NCBI GenBank assembly: GCA_963773765.1
Contig: CAVZCC010000005.1
Span: forward strand, 310,001 to 374,000
Source of the DNA: CAVZCC01 sp963773765
GTDB lineage: Bacteria > Actinomycetota > Acidimicrobiia > Acidimicrobiales > Microtrichaceae
Direction: 5' to 3'
DNA: 64,000 bases
This document shows positions 17,629-26,451 of this stretch, piece by piece. The first letter of the stretch is position 1. Every line of letters starts with the position of its first letter. The translations under genes and the position numbers were made by a program. Below the pieces are notes generated by a model. That model was not told where the DNA came from. It saw nothing but the letters and a program-made list of their open reading frames with translations, and searched no databases.

Positions 17629-17886
17629 ATGAACTCGGTACTCGACACCGACTGGATGGCCCAAGGCAACTGCGCCGACAAGCCCCCGAGCCTGTTCTTC
17701 CCCTCCGACGGCGTCGGAGTGGAGGTGGCCAAGCGGGTCTGCGCTGATTGCCCCATGAAGTCCCAGTGCCTGGAGTACGCCCTGGACAACCGCATCGACC
17801 ATGGCGTGTGGGGTGGGACCAGCGAACGGGAGCGGCGCCGCATCCTCAAGGCGCGCTCAGAGCGGCGGGCAACGCCCGTCGGCTGA
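17629..17886 (+). CDS. WhiB-family Fe-S transcriptional regulator (85 aa)
   Basis: Small redox-sensitive actinobacterial regulator that binds a 4Fe-4S cluster and contacts sigma factor region 4. The four cluster cysteines are C15, C38, C41 and C47 (CADCPMKSQC), followed by the beta-turn GVWGGTSERERRR and a basic DNA-contacting tail. Short N-terminus and compact length are WhiB1-like. ATG 17629 lies 6 nt after CAGACT; the transcript appears leaderless. A second WhiB gene lies 0.9 kb away on the other strand. Confidence 0.92.
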   Translation: MNSVLDTDWMAQGNCADKPPSLFFPSDGVGVEVAKRVCADCPMKSQCLEYALDNRIDHGVWGGTSERERRRILKARSERRATPVG

Positions 17887-17922
17887 CCCCCTGCTGCCGC
17901 TCGGCGCGGCGCCACCACCGGT

Positions 17923-17942
17923 CACCGTCCCGGAGGACGGTG
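17923..17942. terminator. Hairpin between convergent whiB and tatA
   Basis: Perfect 8-bp stem CACCGTCC/GGACGGTG with a 4-nt loop, ending 2 nt from the tatA stop codon. Probably a shared terminator. Confidence 0.5.
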
Positions 17943-17944
17943 GA

Positions 17945-18118
17945 TCAGGTCGTGGTCTTCTTCTCGTCCGCGACCTCGTCCTCCTGGCCTTCCTGCAGTC
18001 CCTTCTTGAATTCCTTCTGCGCCTGACCCACGTTGCGGGCGAGCTTGGGAATCTGGGAACCGCCGAAGAGCACGAGAGCGATGATCACGACGATCAGCCA
18101 TTCGTTGCCACTGAACAT
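17945..18118 (-). CDS. tatA: Twin-arginine translocase subunit TatA
   Basis: A 57-residue protein: N-terminal membrane helix (NEWLIVVIIALVLFGGSQIP), the conserved FG hinge followed by LPK-like IPKLARNVGQ, an amphipathic helix, and an acidic-basic tail ending EKKTTT. This is the standard TatA/TatE layout, forming the channel for folded proteins with twin-arginine signals. No tatB or tatC is nearby. A TATGGT box lies 6 nt upstream of the ATG. Confidence 0.9.
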   Translation of the reverse strand: MFSGNEWLIVVIIALVLFGGSQIPKLARNVGQAQKEFKKGLQEGQEDEVADEKKTTT

Positions 18119-18188
18119 CCCCACACCATACCGGGCGTCCGGGGCCGATCCTCATCGGTCCCGCAAAGTGTGGAATCGTGATCCGGCC

Positions 18189-18776
18189 ATGACCGATCCA
18201 GCCTCCCGCCCGACACCGGACCAGGTCCGGCGTCGGGCCCGGGCCGCCCGTCGGGGCCTGGGGCCGGCGGAACGGGCCCGGGCCGGGTCCCGGATCCGGG
18301 AGCACCTGCTGGGGCTCGAGGAGCTGGCACACCCCGGACGGCTGGCACTGTCCCTGCCCACCGACGGTGAGGTGGACGTGTCCGGCCTGGCCGACGACCT
18401 GCGGTCCCGCGGCTGGGTGCTCCACCTGCCGGTGATCGGCGACGGAGCGTCGATGGTGTTCCGGGAGTGGGACGTGGACACGCCGCTGGTGGCCAACCGG
18501 TTCGGCATCCCCGAGCCCACCGGGTCGGCCCTGTGCGATCCCGGCACCCTGGACGTCGTGCTGGTGCCGTGCGTGGCCGTGGACCACCGGGGCAACCGGT
18601 TGGGATTCGGCAAGGGCTACTACGACCGGGCCCTGGCCGGGTGTGGCCCGGGGACGACCCGTGTGGGCGTCGCCTACGCGGTCCAGGTCCAGGACGCCGT
18701 GCCCCACCAGGACTGGGACGTCGTCATGGACGTGGTGGTCACCGAGTCCGGCGTGACCAGACCGGACCTCGGCTGA
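18189..18776 (+). CDS. 5-formyltetrahydrofolate cyclo-ligase
   Basis: A 195-residue enzyme converting 5-formyl-THF to 5,10-methenyl-THF with ATP hydrolysis. Diagnostic motifs are RRRARAARRGL at the N-terminus, LVPCVAVDHRGNRLGFGKGYYDRAL (substrate and ATP site, given in two parts: LVPCVAVD and GFGKGYYDR) and a closing VVMDVVVTESGV. Length is normal for the family. It is divergent from tatA, convergent with whiB2. ATG 18189 is chosen because upstream codons overlap the tatA promoter. Confidence 0.92.
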   Translation: MTDPASRPTPDQVRRRARAARRGLGPAERARAGSRIREHLLGLEELAHPGRLALSLPTDGEVDVSGLADDLRSRGWVLHLPVIGDGASMVFREWDVDTPLVANRFGIPEPTGSALCDPGTLDVVLVPCVAVDHRGNRLGFGKGYYDRALAGCGPGTTRVGVAYAVQVQDAVPHQDWDVVMDVVVTESGVTRPDLG

Positions 18777-18791
18777 GCCGGAGCCGGTAGG

Positions 18792-19109
18792 TCAGGCGGT
18801 GCGGGTCTGCTGGGCGGCGCGGGCCAGTGCCCGCTGGCGCCGGATGCGGCGGCGCTCCCGCTCGCTCAGGCCACCCCAGATGCCGAACTTCTCGCCGTTG
18901 GCCAGCGCGTACTCCAGGCAGTCCTCCCGGACGACGCAACCCTGGCAGACCTGCTTGGCCTCCTTGGTGGACGCTCCGCGCTCGGGGAAGAACAGGTCGG
19001 GATCCACGCCGAGGCAGTTGGCGAACATCTGCCAGCTCTCTGCCACCGGCTCGTCCATGTCTGCGTTCACCTGTGTCTCCAACCTGGGTGCCTCCGTACC
19101 GTCGTTCAT
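18792..19109 (-). CDS. WhiB-family Fe-S regulator (105 aa, WhiB2-like)
   Basis: Cluster cysteines C32, C55, C58 and C64 (CQGCVVREDC) are followed by GIWGGLSERERRRIRR and a basic tail. The 30-residue N-terminal extension with acidic residues resembles WhiB2/WhmD, a regulator of septation and cell division in actinobacteria. ATG 19109 is supported by GGGGGGAAG just upstream; a shorter form could begin at the Met of MDEPVAES. The promoter region contains an unusually AT-rich palindrome. Confidence 0.9.
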   Translation of the reverse strand: MNDGTEAPRLETQVNADMDEPVAESWQMFANCLGVDPDLFFPERGASTKEAKQVCQGCVVREDCLEYALANGEKFGIWGGLSERERRRIRRQRALARAAQQTRTA

Positions 19110-19206
19110 GTCTTCCCCCCTGGGACCGGCCGGCGCGGGCGGCGTGTGTCCGTGTCGTTCGTGCTGTGCAATTCCTGGAACTGGCCGTGATGTCAGCGCC
19201 CAGCTG

Positions 19207-19226
19207 TGTAATTACAGCGGTGTAAC
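19207..19226. promoter_or_regulatory. AT-rich palindrome TGTAATTACA plus half-site upstream of whiB2
   Basis: TGTAATTACA (19207-19216) is a perfect 10-bp palindrome, and a further half-site TGTAAC follows at 19221-19226. It lies about 100 nt before the WhiB2-like start in otherwise GC-rich DNA. Likely operator or -10/-35 region; the binding protein is unknown. Confidence 0.45.
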
Positions 19227-19379
19227 TGGTTATCCTGACGCCCGCGGCCAAGAAGCGCAAGCCGTTTCTGCACCGTGGTCAGCGGATCGAACGCTCCGCG
19301 TGAGATCGCGCGACGCGGAACCGGGCCGCGCGGGATCGACGGACAACCGCCCTGGTGACGGCCCCGGGGGGCCACCGGG

Positions 19380-21384
19380 TCAGCGACGGGAGCGGAGCAT
19401 CTCGCGCTTCTGCTCGATGAAGTCCACCAGGACGTAGTCACCGAGCGTCTGGGGGGTGGTGAAGAAGGCGCGGCCCTGGTTCATCTGCGGTCAGCTTCTC
19501 CACGAAGTGCTGCAGGCTGCGGTCCGGATCCAGCATGAAGGTGTTGATCCGGATGCCGTCCCGGGTGCAGCGGGCCACCTCCATGAGGGTGGCGTCCACG
19601 GTCTCCCGCACCGGCGGGTAGTGGAACTCCGGCTCGCCGTAGGCGTTGATGTGGGCCGTGGGCTCGCCGTCGGTGATCATGATGATCTGCTTGGTCCCGG
19701 ACTGGCGGGACAGCAGCTGGCGGGCCAACTGGAAGCCGTGCTGCATGTTGGTCCCGTAGACGAAGTCCCAGGACACCTCGGGCAGCTGCTGGGCGGTCAG
19801 GATGCGGGCCACCTCGGAGAAGCCCACGATGCCCAGGTAGTCACGCGGGTACTGCATGGAGATGAGGCTGTGCAGCGCCATGGCGACCTTCTTGGCCGGC
19901 AGGAAGTTGTCCCGCATGGGCATGGACAGCGACAGGTCCAACATGAGCACGGTGGACGACCGGACCACGTGCTCGGTCTCCTCGATCTCGAAGTCGTCGG
20001 GCTGGAGTCGCACGGGTGCCGTCTCGCCCCGCACGATGGCGTTGCGGATGGTCTTCTCGATCTGCAGGTTGAACGGGTCGCCCCACTCGTAGGGCTTGGT
20101 CTGGTAGTTCCGTTCGTGACCGGCGCCGTTGCGCTCCATCTCGTGACGACCCATCCGGTCCCGGTCCAACTTCTTGAACAGCTCGGCCAGGGCGTTCTGG
20201 CCCAGCCGCCGCATGCCCTTGGGCGTCAGCTCCAGCCGGCCCTCGCGTTGTTCGATCAGCCCCGCCTCGGTCAGCATGCGGGTGATCTCGGCCATCCGCT
20301 CCAGGCTGGCCGCCGCCTGGTCACCCAGCAGCTCCCGGGCACGGTCGATGTCCGCCTCCAGGAGCGCGCCGGGATTGGACGCGCCCCGCATGAGCTGCTC
20401 CAGCTGGTCCAGGTCGCCCAGCTCGTTCATGAGCGAGGCCGCCTGGGCCATGTTGAGCGGGTCCTGGCCCTCGAAGGAGTAGCTGGCGTCCCAGCCCATG
20501 TCCGGGAACGCGTCGCGCAGGTTCTGGCCCAGCTGCTCGGCCTGCCAGCGCAGGTCCATGTCCTCCATCAGCTGGTCGGACAGCTGCTGGAGCTGGGCCC
20601 GCTGCTCCGGCGTCATGGAGTTGAGCATGGCCTGCATGGCCTGCATGCGCCGGGCCATGACCTCCAGCAACTCGTCCAGGTTCTGGGGGTTCTCCGGGAA
20701 GAAGTCGCCGTAGCGCTCCATGAAGCCGTCGAAGTCGGGTTCCTCCCCCGCGGCCCGCTGCTCCAGCATCCGGTTCAGCTCGGCCATCATGTCCTTCATG
20801 CGGGCCATGTCCTCCGGCGACATGTCCTGCATGGCCCCGGACATCTGGTTCACGTACTGCTGCATCAGCTCCTCGCGGAGCTGGTCCATGAGCTGGGCGA
20901 AGTGCTCCGCCGCCTCCTGGGAGGCGAAGTCGTAGGCCTCCAGCCCCTTCACCTGCCCGGCCAGGTCGGGTGGGAGCATGTCCAGTTCCAGGTTCCTGCC
21001 CGCCGTGGACTGCTCGGTGAGCTCCTGGCGACGGGGATCACCGGACTCGCGGGCCTGGTCCAACTGGCGCTGGAGCTCGTCGCGTTCCTGTTGGACGACC
21101 TCCCGCAGCTCCTTGGCGATGTCCTCGTACACACCGCCCAGGTCGTAGCGGTCCAGGGTGTCCTGGCGACGCTCACGGAGCTTGTCCAGCATCTCCCGCA
21201 GGCCCTGGATCTGCTCGCCGTTGCGGTCCTCGAACCCCTGCTGCATCATCCGCCGCAGCGCCGAGTTGAGGTCGCCGTGGTAGAGCAGGTCGTCGGTGAG
21301 CTGCTCCATGACGTCCAGGGCGTCGAGCTCGTAGCCCACCTGCGTCCCGTCCCAGGGTGAGTAGCGGAACCGGGATCGAGGCAT
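19380..21384 (-). CDS. VWA-domain protein, apparent frameshift near its 3' end
   Basis: About 667 residues if one frameshift is allowed. The first 450 residues are charged, Met/Gln/Glu-rich coiled coil (repeated LMDQLREELM-type heptads). The C-terminal von Willebrand A domain carries the MIDAS motif MLDLSLSMP and TDGEPT. In the uninterrupted frame it stops at 19438 after a non-conserved tail. An extra base in CTGACCGCAGATG near 19487 breaks a reading frame that continues MNQGRAFFTTPQTLGDYVLV, the conserved family ending, to a stop at 19380. It is the usual partner of the MoxR/ChlI-like AAA+ ATPase encoded at 22.8-24.2 kb, together resembling a chelatase-type remodelling pair. Confidence 0.85.
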
Positions 21385-21448
21385 GGGCCGAGGCTACCCG
21401 TGGGCCTTCCGGCCGGGCGGTCGGACCCGGGTGTGCGAACTTGGGGGC

Positions 21449-22696
21449 GTGACCACCACCAGTGGGTTCCCCGACGACTTCATGTGGGGGACGGCCGCGT
21501 CGTCCACCCAGACAGAGGGCGCGTCGCCGCGATCCGACTGGCTGGCGTGGGAACGGGCCGGCCGGGTCCCGCCGTCCGGGAACGGGAACGGCTTCGGCAC
21601 CCGCTACGCCGAGGACTTCGCCCAGTTCGCCGCGCTTGGGCTCACCCACCACCGCCTCTCACTGGACTGGGCCCGCCTGGAGCCCCGGGCCGGAGAGCAC
21701 GACCCGGCGGCGGTCGAGCACTACCGGGAGGTGCTGGGCGCCGGGCGCGACGCCGGCCTGTCGATCTGGGCCTGCCTGCACCACTTCACCCTCCCGGGCT
21801 GGTTCAGCCAGGACGAGGGTGGGTTCCTGGACCGCCGCGCCCGCACCTACTTCTGGGCCCGCCACGTGGACTGGGTGGCGGAGACCTTCGGCGACCTGGT
21901 CCACGGCTGGAAGCCGGTGAACGAGCCCGTGGCCTACGCCGCCGGTGGATGGCTGCTGGGGGCCACGCCGCCGGGCCGTTCCGACTTCACCGCGTTCGCC
22001 GAGGCCCTGGAGGCCACGATGCTGGCCAACCACGAGGCCTGGCGCCTGCTGCGTTCCGGCGACCAGCCCACCTGCACCATCTTCAACCTGTCACCGGTGC
22101 ACGCGGCCTGGCCGTCGGGCGACGAGCGCGAGCGGGGGCCGGCCGAGGCCAACGCCAGGCTGTTCGACGACGTCATCTGGGCGTCGTGGACCCGGGCCAT
22201 GCGGGACGGGGTCCTGTCGGTCCCCGGCCGGGCCGAGCGCGAGGTCGAGGACATGGCCGGGTCCTTCGACCTGATCGGGTTCAGCTACTACAACGCCCTG
22301 GCGGTGCACGCCGACCTCTCCACCGGGCCCTTTCCCGCGGATGCCCGCACCGGACCCCTGGGCTACGCACCCTGGCCGGAGGGACTGGGCGTGGTGCTGC
22401 GGCGGTTGGACGAGGAGCTCCCGGGCCGGCCGCTCGTCGTCGCCGAGTGCGGCCTGGGCACACCGGCCGACGCGGACGACGACGAGTGGCGGGCGTCCTA
22501 CCTGGAGGACTGCCTGGCGATCACGCGGGACGCCATCGCCGACGGCGTGGACGTGCGGGGGTTCTTCCACTGGACCGGTGTGGACAACTACGAGTGGACC
22601 CACGGCCACGACGTGGACTTCGGCCTGGTCGACCGCGGCCGCGACCCCAAGGGGTCCGCCGACGTGGCCCGGCGCTGGGCCACCGGCTCCACCTGA
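21449..22696 (+). CDS. Glycoside hydrolase family 1 (beta-glucosidase-like)
   Basis: A 415-residue cytosolic glycosidase. The N-terminus FPDDFMWGTAASSTQTEG is typical GH1, as is LHHFTLPGWF. The acid/base Glu is in KPVNEPVAYA and the nucleophile Glu in VVAECGLGT (family norm TENG). The C-terminal GFFHWTGVDNYEW block matches the usual YFxWSLxDNFEW. It is somewhat shorter than most GH1 enzymes (about 450). Start taken at GTG 21449, where the family homology begins. It sits on the plus strand between the VWA and AAA+ genes, which normally would be neighbours. Confidence 0.88.
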   Translation: MTTTSGFPDDFMWGTAASSTQTEGASPRSDWLAWERAGRVPPSGNGNGFGTRYAEDFAQFAALGLTHHRLSLDWARLEPRAGEHDPAAVEHYREVLGAGRDAGLSIWACLHHFTLPGWFSQDEGGFLDRRARTYFWARHVDWVAETFGDLVHGWKPVNEPVAYAAGGWLLGATPPGRSDFTAFAEALEATMLANHEAWRLLRSGDQPTCTIFNLSPVHAAWPSGDERERGPAEANARLFDDVIWASWTRAMRDGVLSVPGRAEREVEDMAGSFDLIGFSYYNALAVHADLSTGPFPADARTGPLGYAPWPEGLGVVLRRLDEELPGRPLVVAECGLGTPADADDDEWRASYLEDCLAITRDAIADGVDVRGFFHWTGVDNYEWTHGHDVDFGLVDRGRDPKGSADVARRWATGST

Positions 22697-22750
22697 CGCC
22701 CCGCCCACCGGGAGGCGGGTCGGGACGGCCTGGGGGTGAGGGGAATCGTG

Positions 22751-24181
22751 TCAGCCGCGGGCGCGGTACTGGGCCCGCCCGCCCACGGCGTCCTTGTTGA
22801 GCCGCTTGGACAGGTGCAGCCCCTCCAGCACCAGCTCCACCGCAGAGGCGATGAGACCGGCGCTGGCCTGCTCCCCCACCAGCTGGTTGACCGGAACGCC
22901 CAGGGCGGGGAGCTCGGTCACCAGGGACACGTAGTCCGCGGCCGGGACGTCCTCACCGATCTCCACCGGCTCCCGCCCCTCGAACGCCTCCACCACCCGG
23001 GTCAGGTTCTCGGGCGTGACCTGCTCGCGGAAGACCGCCAGCACGGCGCTGTCCACCAGGTGGTCCAGGATCTGGCCCTCCCGGCCCTCCTCCAGCGTCT
23101 CGATCTCCACCTTGCCCGCGGTGGAGGCCGGCAGGGCCTCCAGGTCACAGATGCGGGGGACGACCTCGTCCTCACCGGCGGACAACGACCGCCGGGCCGC
23201 GTTGGCCACCATGGTCTCCTGGTTGGACACCGACAGGCGCACCGACACGCCGGACCGCTGGGAGATGTGCGGGCTCTGGCGGGCCAGCTGCGAGATGGTG
23301 GCGATGATGTCCGACATGTGGTCCGGCACCGTGACGGTCACGCCGTCGACCACGAACGGGGTGGCCTCCTGGCGGACGATCTCCACCTCGGTCTCCACGT
23401 CCAGCGGGTAGTGGGTGCGGACCTGCGAGCCGAACCGGTCCTTGAGCGGGGTGATGAGCCGGCCGCGGTTGGTGTAGTCCTCCGGGTTGGCCGACGCCAC
23501 CAGCAGCACGTCCAGCGGCAGGCGGATCTTGTAGCCCCGGATCTGGATGTCCCGTTCCTCCAGCACGTTGAGCAGGCCCACCTGGATGCGCTCGGCCAGG
23601 TCGGGCAGCTCGTTGATGGCGAAGATGCCACGGTTGGTCCGGGGCACCAGGCCGTAGTGGAGGGTGAGCTCGTCGGACAGGTACCGGCCCTCGGCCACCT
23701 TGATGGGGTCGACCTCGCCGATCAGGTCCGCGATGGCGGTGTCCGGGGTGGCCAGCTTCTCGCCGAACCGGGTGGACCGGTGCACCCATGCGACCGGCGT
23801 CTCGTCGCCGGCCTCGGCCACCAGCGACCGGGCATGCGACGAGATCGGCGCGTACGGGTCGTCGTTGATCTCCGAGCCCTCGACGATGGGCAGCCACTCG
23901 TCGAGCAGGTCCACCAGGGAGCGGATCATGCGGGTCTTGGCCTGGCCGCGCTCGCCCAGGAAGATCACGTCGTGGCCGGCCAGGAGGGCGTTCTCCAGCT
24001 GGGGGAAGACGGTGTCCTCGTAGCCCAGCACCTCCGGGAACAGTGCCTGGCCGGCCCGGATGCGGGCCGCGGCGTTGCGCCGGATCTCGGACTTGACCGG
24101 GACGGACTCCCAGCCGGAGGCCCGCAGTTCCCCCAGCGTGGTGGGCAGGTCGGTCGGCGCAGTGGTGATGGGGTCGGCCAT
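22751..24181 (-). CDS. MoxR/ChlI-like AAA+ ATPase
   Basis: A 476-residue AAA+ protein resembling magnesium chelatase subunit I. Walker A reads FLGERGQAKTRM, Walker B region GIFAINELPDLAERIQ, sensor 1 LLVASANPEDYTNRGR and arginine-finger region LITPLKDRFGSQVRTHYP. Its own start at ATG 24181 has TAGCCT 7 nt upstream, indicating a leaderless transcript. Such ATPases act with VWA proteins, here at 19.4-21.4 kb. The frame is open upstream into the transglutaminase gene with no stop codon, so a fused form is formally possible. Confidence 0.9.
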   Translation of the reverse strand: MADPITTAPTDLPTTLGELRASGWESVPVKSEIRRNAAARIRAGQALFPEVLGYEDTVFPQLENALLAGHDVIFLGERGQAKTRMIRSLVDLLDEWLPIVEGSEINDDPYAPISSHARSLVAEAGDETPVAWVHRSTRFGEKLATPDTAIADLIGEVDPIKVAEGRYLSDELTLHYGLVPRTNRGIFAINELPDLAERIQVGLLNVLEERDIQIRGYKIRLPLDVLLVASANPEDYTNRGRLITPLKDRFGSQVRTHYPLDVETEVEIVRQEATPFVVDGVTVTVPDHMSDIIATISQLARQSPHISQRSGVSVRLSVSNQETMVANAARRSLSAGEDEVVPRICDLEALPASTAGKVEIETLEEGREGQILDHLVDSAVLAVFREQVTPENLTRVVEAFEGREPVEIGEDVPAADYVSLVTELPALGVPVNQLVGEQASAGLIASAVELVLEGLHLSKRLNKDAVGGRAQYRARG

Positions 24182-25417
24182 GGACCGGAGGCTACCCGTG
24201 GCGCTCGCGCTGCGAGCCTCGCCTACCTCTGTGCCGGCACGCGCAGCGGGCGGCGCAGCTCCCTGCGGAGCGGCTTGGTCAGGGGACGGTCGGGCGTGGC
24301 GATCCTCATGGATGCCCTCCTTGTTCCTGGTCGGTGGTTCCTGGTCTGGTTGCCGGTGGTGTGGCTGTTCGTGGTGTGGCTGGTCGTGGGAGTGGCCACG
24401 GGCTCCTGCCCGGTGCGGCCCGTCCTGTTGTTGCTGGAGCTGCTGCTGGCGGATCGAGGACCCGGCCGGACTGGGCGGGCGCCGGGCCGTCCGGACCAGG
24501 TCCGGCGGCAAGCCGCTGGGCCCGTTCTCGATCGACGGCGCCCGCCACAGGTCGCTGCCGTCCACCCTGCGGATCTCCACCGACGGCTGCACGCTGGACG
24601 CGGCGGGGCCCAGGTACACGCCGCGGAGCGGCTGCACGTCGTCGTAGCTGCGGCCGTGGCCGATCTTCACGTGGTGCTCCCCCACCACCTGGCCGTTGGT
24701 CGGGTCCAGCGCCAGCCAGCCCCACCCCGGCACCGCGGCCTCCATCCAGGCGTGGGTCTGGACCACCACGGTGTCGCCCACCGGCACCTCGCCGCCGTCG
24801 TCGCTGTCGGTGAACAGGTAGCCGGACACGTAGCGGGCCGGGATCCCCAGCGACCGGCACATCGCCACCGCCAGGTGGGCGAAGTCCTGGCACACGCCGT
24901 GGCCGTTGGCGAGCACGTCCTCCACCTCGATGCCGACCTCGGTCGATCCGGGCCGGTACACGATGTTGGTGCCCACGAACCGGTGCACGGCCAGGACGGC
25001 GCCGACCACGTCGGGACCGGCCAGCGCCAGCTGCTGCTGGGCCGCCGCCGTCACGCCCGGGCCGTGGTCGGTATGGCGGTCACGCTGGAGGAACTCGATG
25101 TGGGAGTCCACGAAGTCGCCGTTGCGCAGGGCCTCGGTACGGGGGGCGGCCGTGGGCAGGGGCCGGGGCCTGGTCTCCACCGACGCGTCGGCGGTCACGG
25201 TCATGGACGAGTGGTGCTTGCGGATGCCGAAGGCGTCCACCCGTGTGCCCCAGGCGTCCAGGTAGCTGAACACCCGGGCCGCCGGATCCACCGCGACCCG
25301 GTAGTCCAGGAGGCGCTGGCAGCTGTCCGTGGTGGGACAGGCCCGCAGCTCGTTCTGGGACTCGCTGGTGCGCTCGCTGTACTCGAAGGTGGTCCGGTAC
25401 CGGACGTCCAGCCTCAC
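22751..25417 (-). CDS. Transglutaminase-like protein, reading frame open into the AAA+ gene
   Basis: From GTG 25417 (overlapping the alpha-E stop as GTGA) the first 350 residues form a bacterial transglutaminase/protease-like protein: N-terminal beta domain MRLDVRYRTTFEYSE and the triad Cys in GHGVCQDFAHLA, His in QTHAWMEAAVPG, Asp in WLALDPTNG. Beyond GRSYDDVQPLRGVYLGP, where relatives end, the frame continues through a Gln/His/Pro-rich linker and enters the AAA+ domain with no stop, giving an 888-residue fusion. The linker has poor coding character and contains a separate ribosome-binding site and small ORF in another frame, so I think the two proteins are separate and a stop or frameshift is missing near 24.3-24.5 kb. 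The transglutaminase identification itself is firm. Confidence 0.75.
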   Translation of the reverse strand: MRLDVRYRTTFEYSERTSESQNELRACPTTDSCQRLLDYRVAVDPAARVFSYLDAWGTRVDAFGIRKHHSSMTVTADASVETRPRPLPTAAPRTEALRNGDFVDSHIEFLQRDRHTDHGPGVTAAAQQQLALAGPDVVGAVLAVHRFVGTNIVYRPGSTEVGIEVEDVLANGHGVCQDFAHLAVAMCRSLGIPARYVSGYLFTDSDDGGEVPVGDTVVVQTHAWMEAAVPGWGWLALDPTNGQVVGEHHVKIGHGRSYDDVQPLRGVYLGPAASSVQPSVEIRRVDGSDLWRAPSIENGPSGLPPDLVRTARRPPSPAGSSIRQQQLQQQQDGPHRAGARGHSHDQPHHEQPHHRQPDQEPPTRNKEGIHEDRHARPSPDQAAPQGAAPPAARAGTEVGEARSASATGSLRSMADPITTAPTDLPTTLGELRASGWESVPVKSEIRRNAAARIRAGQALFPEVLGYEDTVFPQLENALLAGHDVIFLGERGQAKTRMIRSLVDLLDEWLPIVEGSEINDDPYAPISSHARSLVAEAGDETPVAWVHRSTRFGEKLATPDTAIADLIGEVDPIKVAEGRYLSDELTLHYGLVPRTNRGIFAINELPDLAERIQVGLLNVLEERDIQIRGYKIRLPLDVLLVASANPEDYTNRGRLITPLKDRFGSQVRTHYPLDVETEVEIVRQEATPFVVDGVTVTVPDHMSDIIATISQLARQSPHISQRSGVSVRLSVSNQETMVANAARRSLSAGEDEVVPRICDLEALPASTAGKVEIETLEEGREGQILDHLVDSAVLAVFREQVTPENLTRVVEAFEGREPVEIGEDVPAADYVSLVTELPALGVPVNQLVGEQASAGLIASAVELVLEGLHLSKRLNKDAVGGRAQYRARG
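24223..24309 (-). CDS. Putative 28-residue basic peptide
   Basis: ATG 24309 is preceded by AAGGAGG at 6-nt spacing, the best Shine-Dalgarno in this region, and by a CA-rich unstructured leader. The product starts MRIATPDRPLTKPL and is very Arg/Pro-rich (pI high), ending at TAG 24223 just before the AAA+ promoter. Codon third positions are nearly all G or C. No homologue recognised; may be a small protein, a leader peptide, or chance. Confidence 0.35.
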   Translation of the reverse strand: MRIATPDRPLTKPLRRELRRPLRVPAQR

Positions 25418-26451
25418 CGGGGGTCCCCCACCGTCTCGACCCGCTCGAACCGCCGGTCGCCGCGGGCCAGCGGGTGGCCCTCGCCGTCCCGGCTGACCTC
25501 GTCGCCCGGCACCAGGTGCAGGGCGTGCAGGTCCAGTTCCACCCGGTACAGGAAGCACTCCGCCGCCACCGCGCTGGCCACGTCGCGGATCTGGACCTCC
25601 AGGACCTCCAACACGTCCAGCAGGCCGTCCTCGCACAGCTCGGCGGCGTCGGCGAACTCGAGCTCGGCCCGCACCCGCCCCAGCAGCCGGAGGGCGAGGG
25701 ACCGGCGGTCACCGGTCAGCACCGAGAGGATGCCCTCCGCGCCGCGCAGGGAGAACAGGACGCTGCGGGGCAGCGTGGGCGACAGCAGCAGCAGCTCGAT
25801 GAGCGCGACCTCGTCGAAGTCCCGGTAGCGCCGCCGGTAGGCACCGAGCGCGGATGCCGACCGCAGGGTGGCGTACCACTCGTGGATGGCGTCGGGCTGG
25901 TGCCGTGTGTGGCGGGCCCGCAGCGACCGGACCCCCATCTCGGCCCGCTCCAGCAGCAGGCCGAGCATGAAGAAGTGCCAGCCCTCCTCCCGGGACCACG
26001 TGCCGTCGGCGACGCCGATGACGCTCTGGACGCCCTGGCGGATGAACCCGTAGAGCTCGTGGGGCTGGCGCTGCAGGTCCATGCCCAGGTTGCGTGCCGC
26101 CATCTCCAGGTGCAGCGAGTTGAGGGCCTCCCACATCTCCATGGCCAGGTGCTCCCGCACGCCGCGGGCGTTGGCCCGGGCCTGTTCGATGCAGGCCCGG
26201 ATGGAACCACGGTTGACCGGGTCCAGCACCAGGAACTCCGACACCGCGGCCGAGGTCAACGCCTGGCCGGTCTCCGCGAACTCGTCCTCCAGGCCCACGG
26301 CGACCAGCAGGTCGGACCAGGCCTGCTGCTCCTCCCCGGGGGTGGCCTCCAGCAGCCGGTGGTAGGTGACGTCCAGGAAGCGGGCGGTGTCCTCCGCCCG
26401 CTCCAGGTAGCGACCGGTCCAGAACAGGTACTCGGCGGTGCGGGCCAGCAT
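25414..26451 (-). CDS. Alpha-E domain protein
   Basis: A 345-residue all-helical protein of the alpha-E family, starting MLARTAEYLFWTGRYLERAE, whose Arg/Glu-rich helices are the family hallmark; also GIRQ-type FIRQGVQSVIGVADGTWSR and LGLLLERAEMG. It overlaps the ATP-grasp gene by 1 nt (TGATG) and the transglutaminase by GTGA. Alpha-E proteins almost always travel with circularly permuted ATP-grasp and transglutaminase genes and are thought to take part in a peptide or amide-bond modification pathway. Biochemical role unknown. Confidence 0.92.
   Translation of the reverse strand: MLARTAEYLFWTGRYLERAEDTARFLDVTYHRLLEATPGEEQQAWSDLLVAVGLEDEFAETGQALTSAAVSEFLVLDPVNRGSIRACIEQARANARGVREHLAMEMWEALNSLHLEMAARNLGMDLQRQPHELYGFIRQGVQSVIGVADGTWSREEGWHFFMLGLLLERAEMGVRSLRARHTRHQPDAIHEWYATLRSASALGAYRRRYRDFDEVALIELLLLSPTLPRSVLFSLRGAEGILSVLTGDRRSLALRLLGRVRAELEFADAAELCEDGLLDVLEVLEVQIRDVASAVAAECFLYRVELDLHALHLVPGDEVSRDGEGHPLARGDRRFERVETVGDPR

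Noticed and set aside
19193..19441. 82-codon minus-strand ORF downstream of the VWA gene
   Set aside because: Overlaps the correct end of the VWA gene in another frame and has no start signal or homology.
22697..22750. Terminator between GH1 and the AAA+ gene
   Set aside because: Only a 6-bp stem CCCGCC/GGCGGG is present, too weak to claim.
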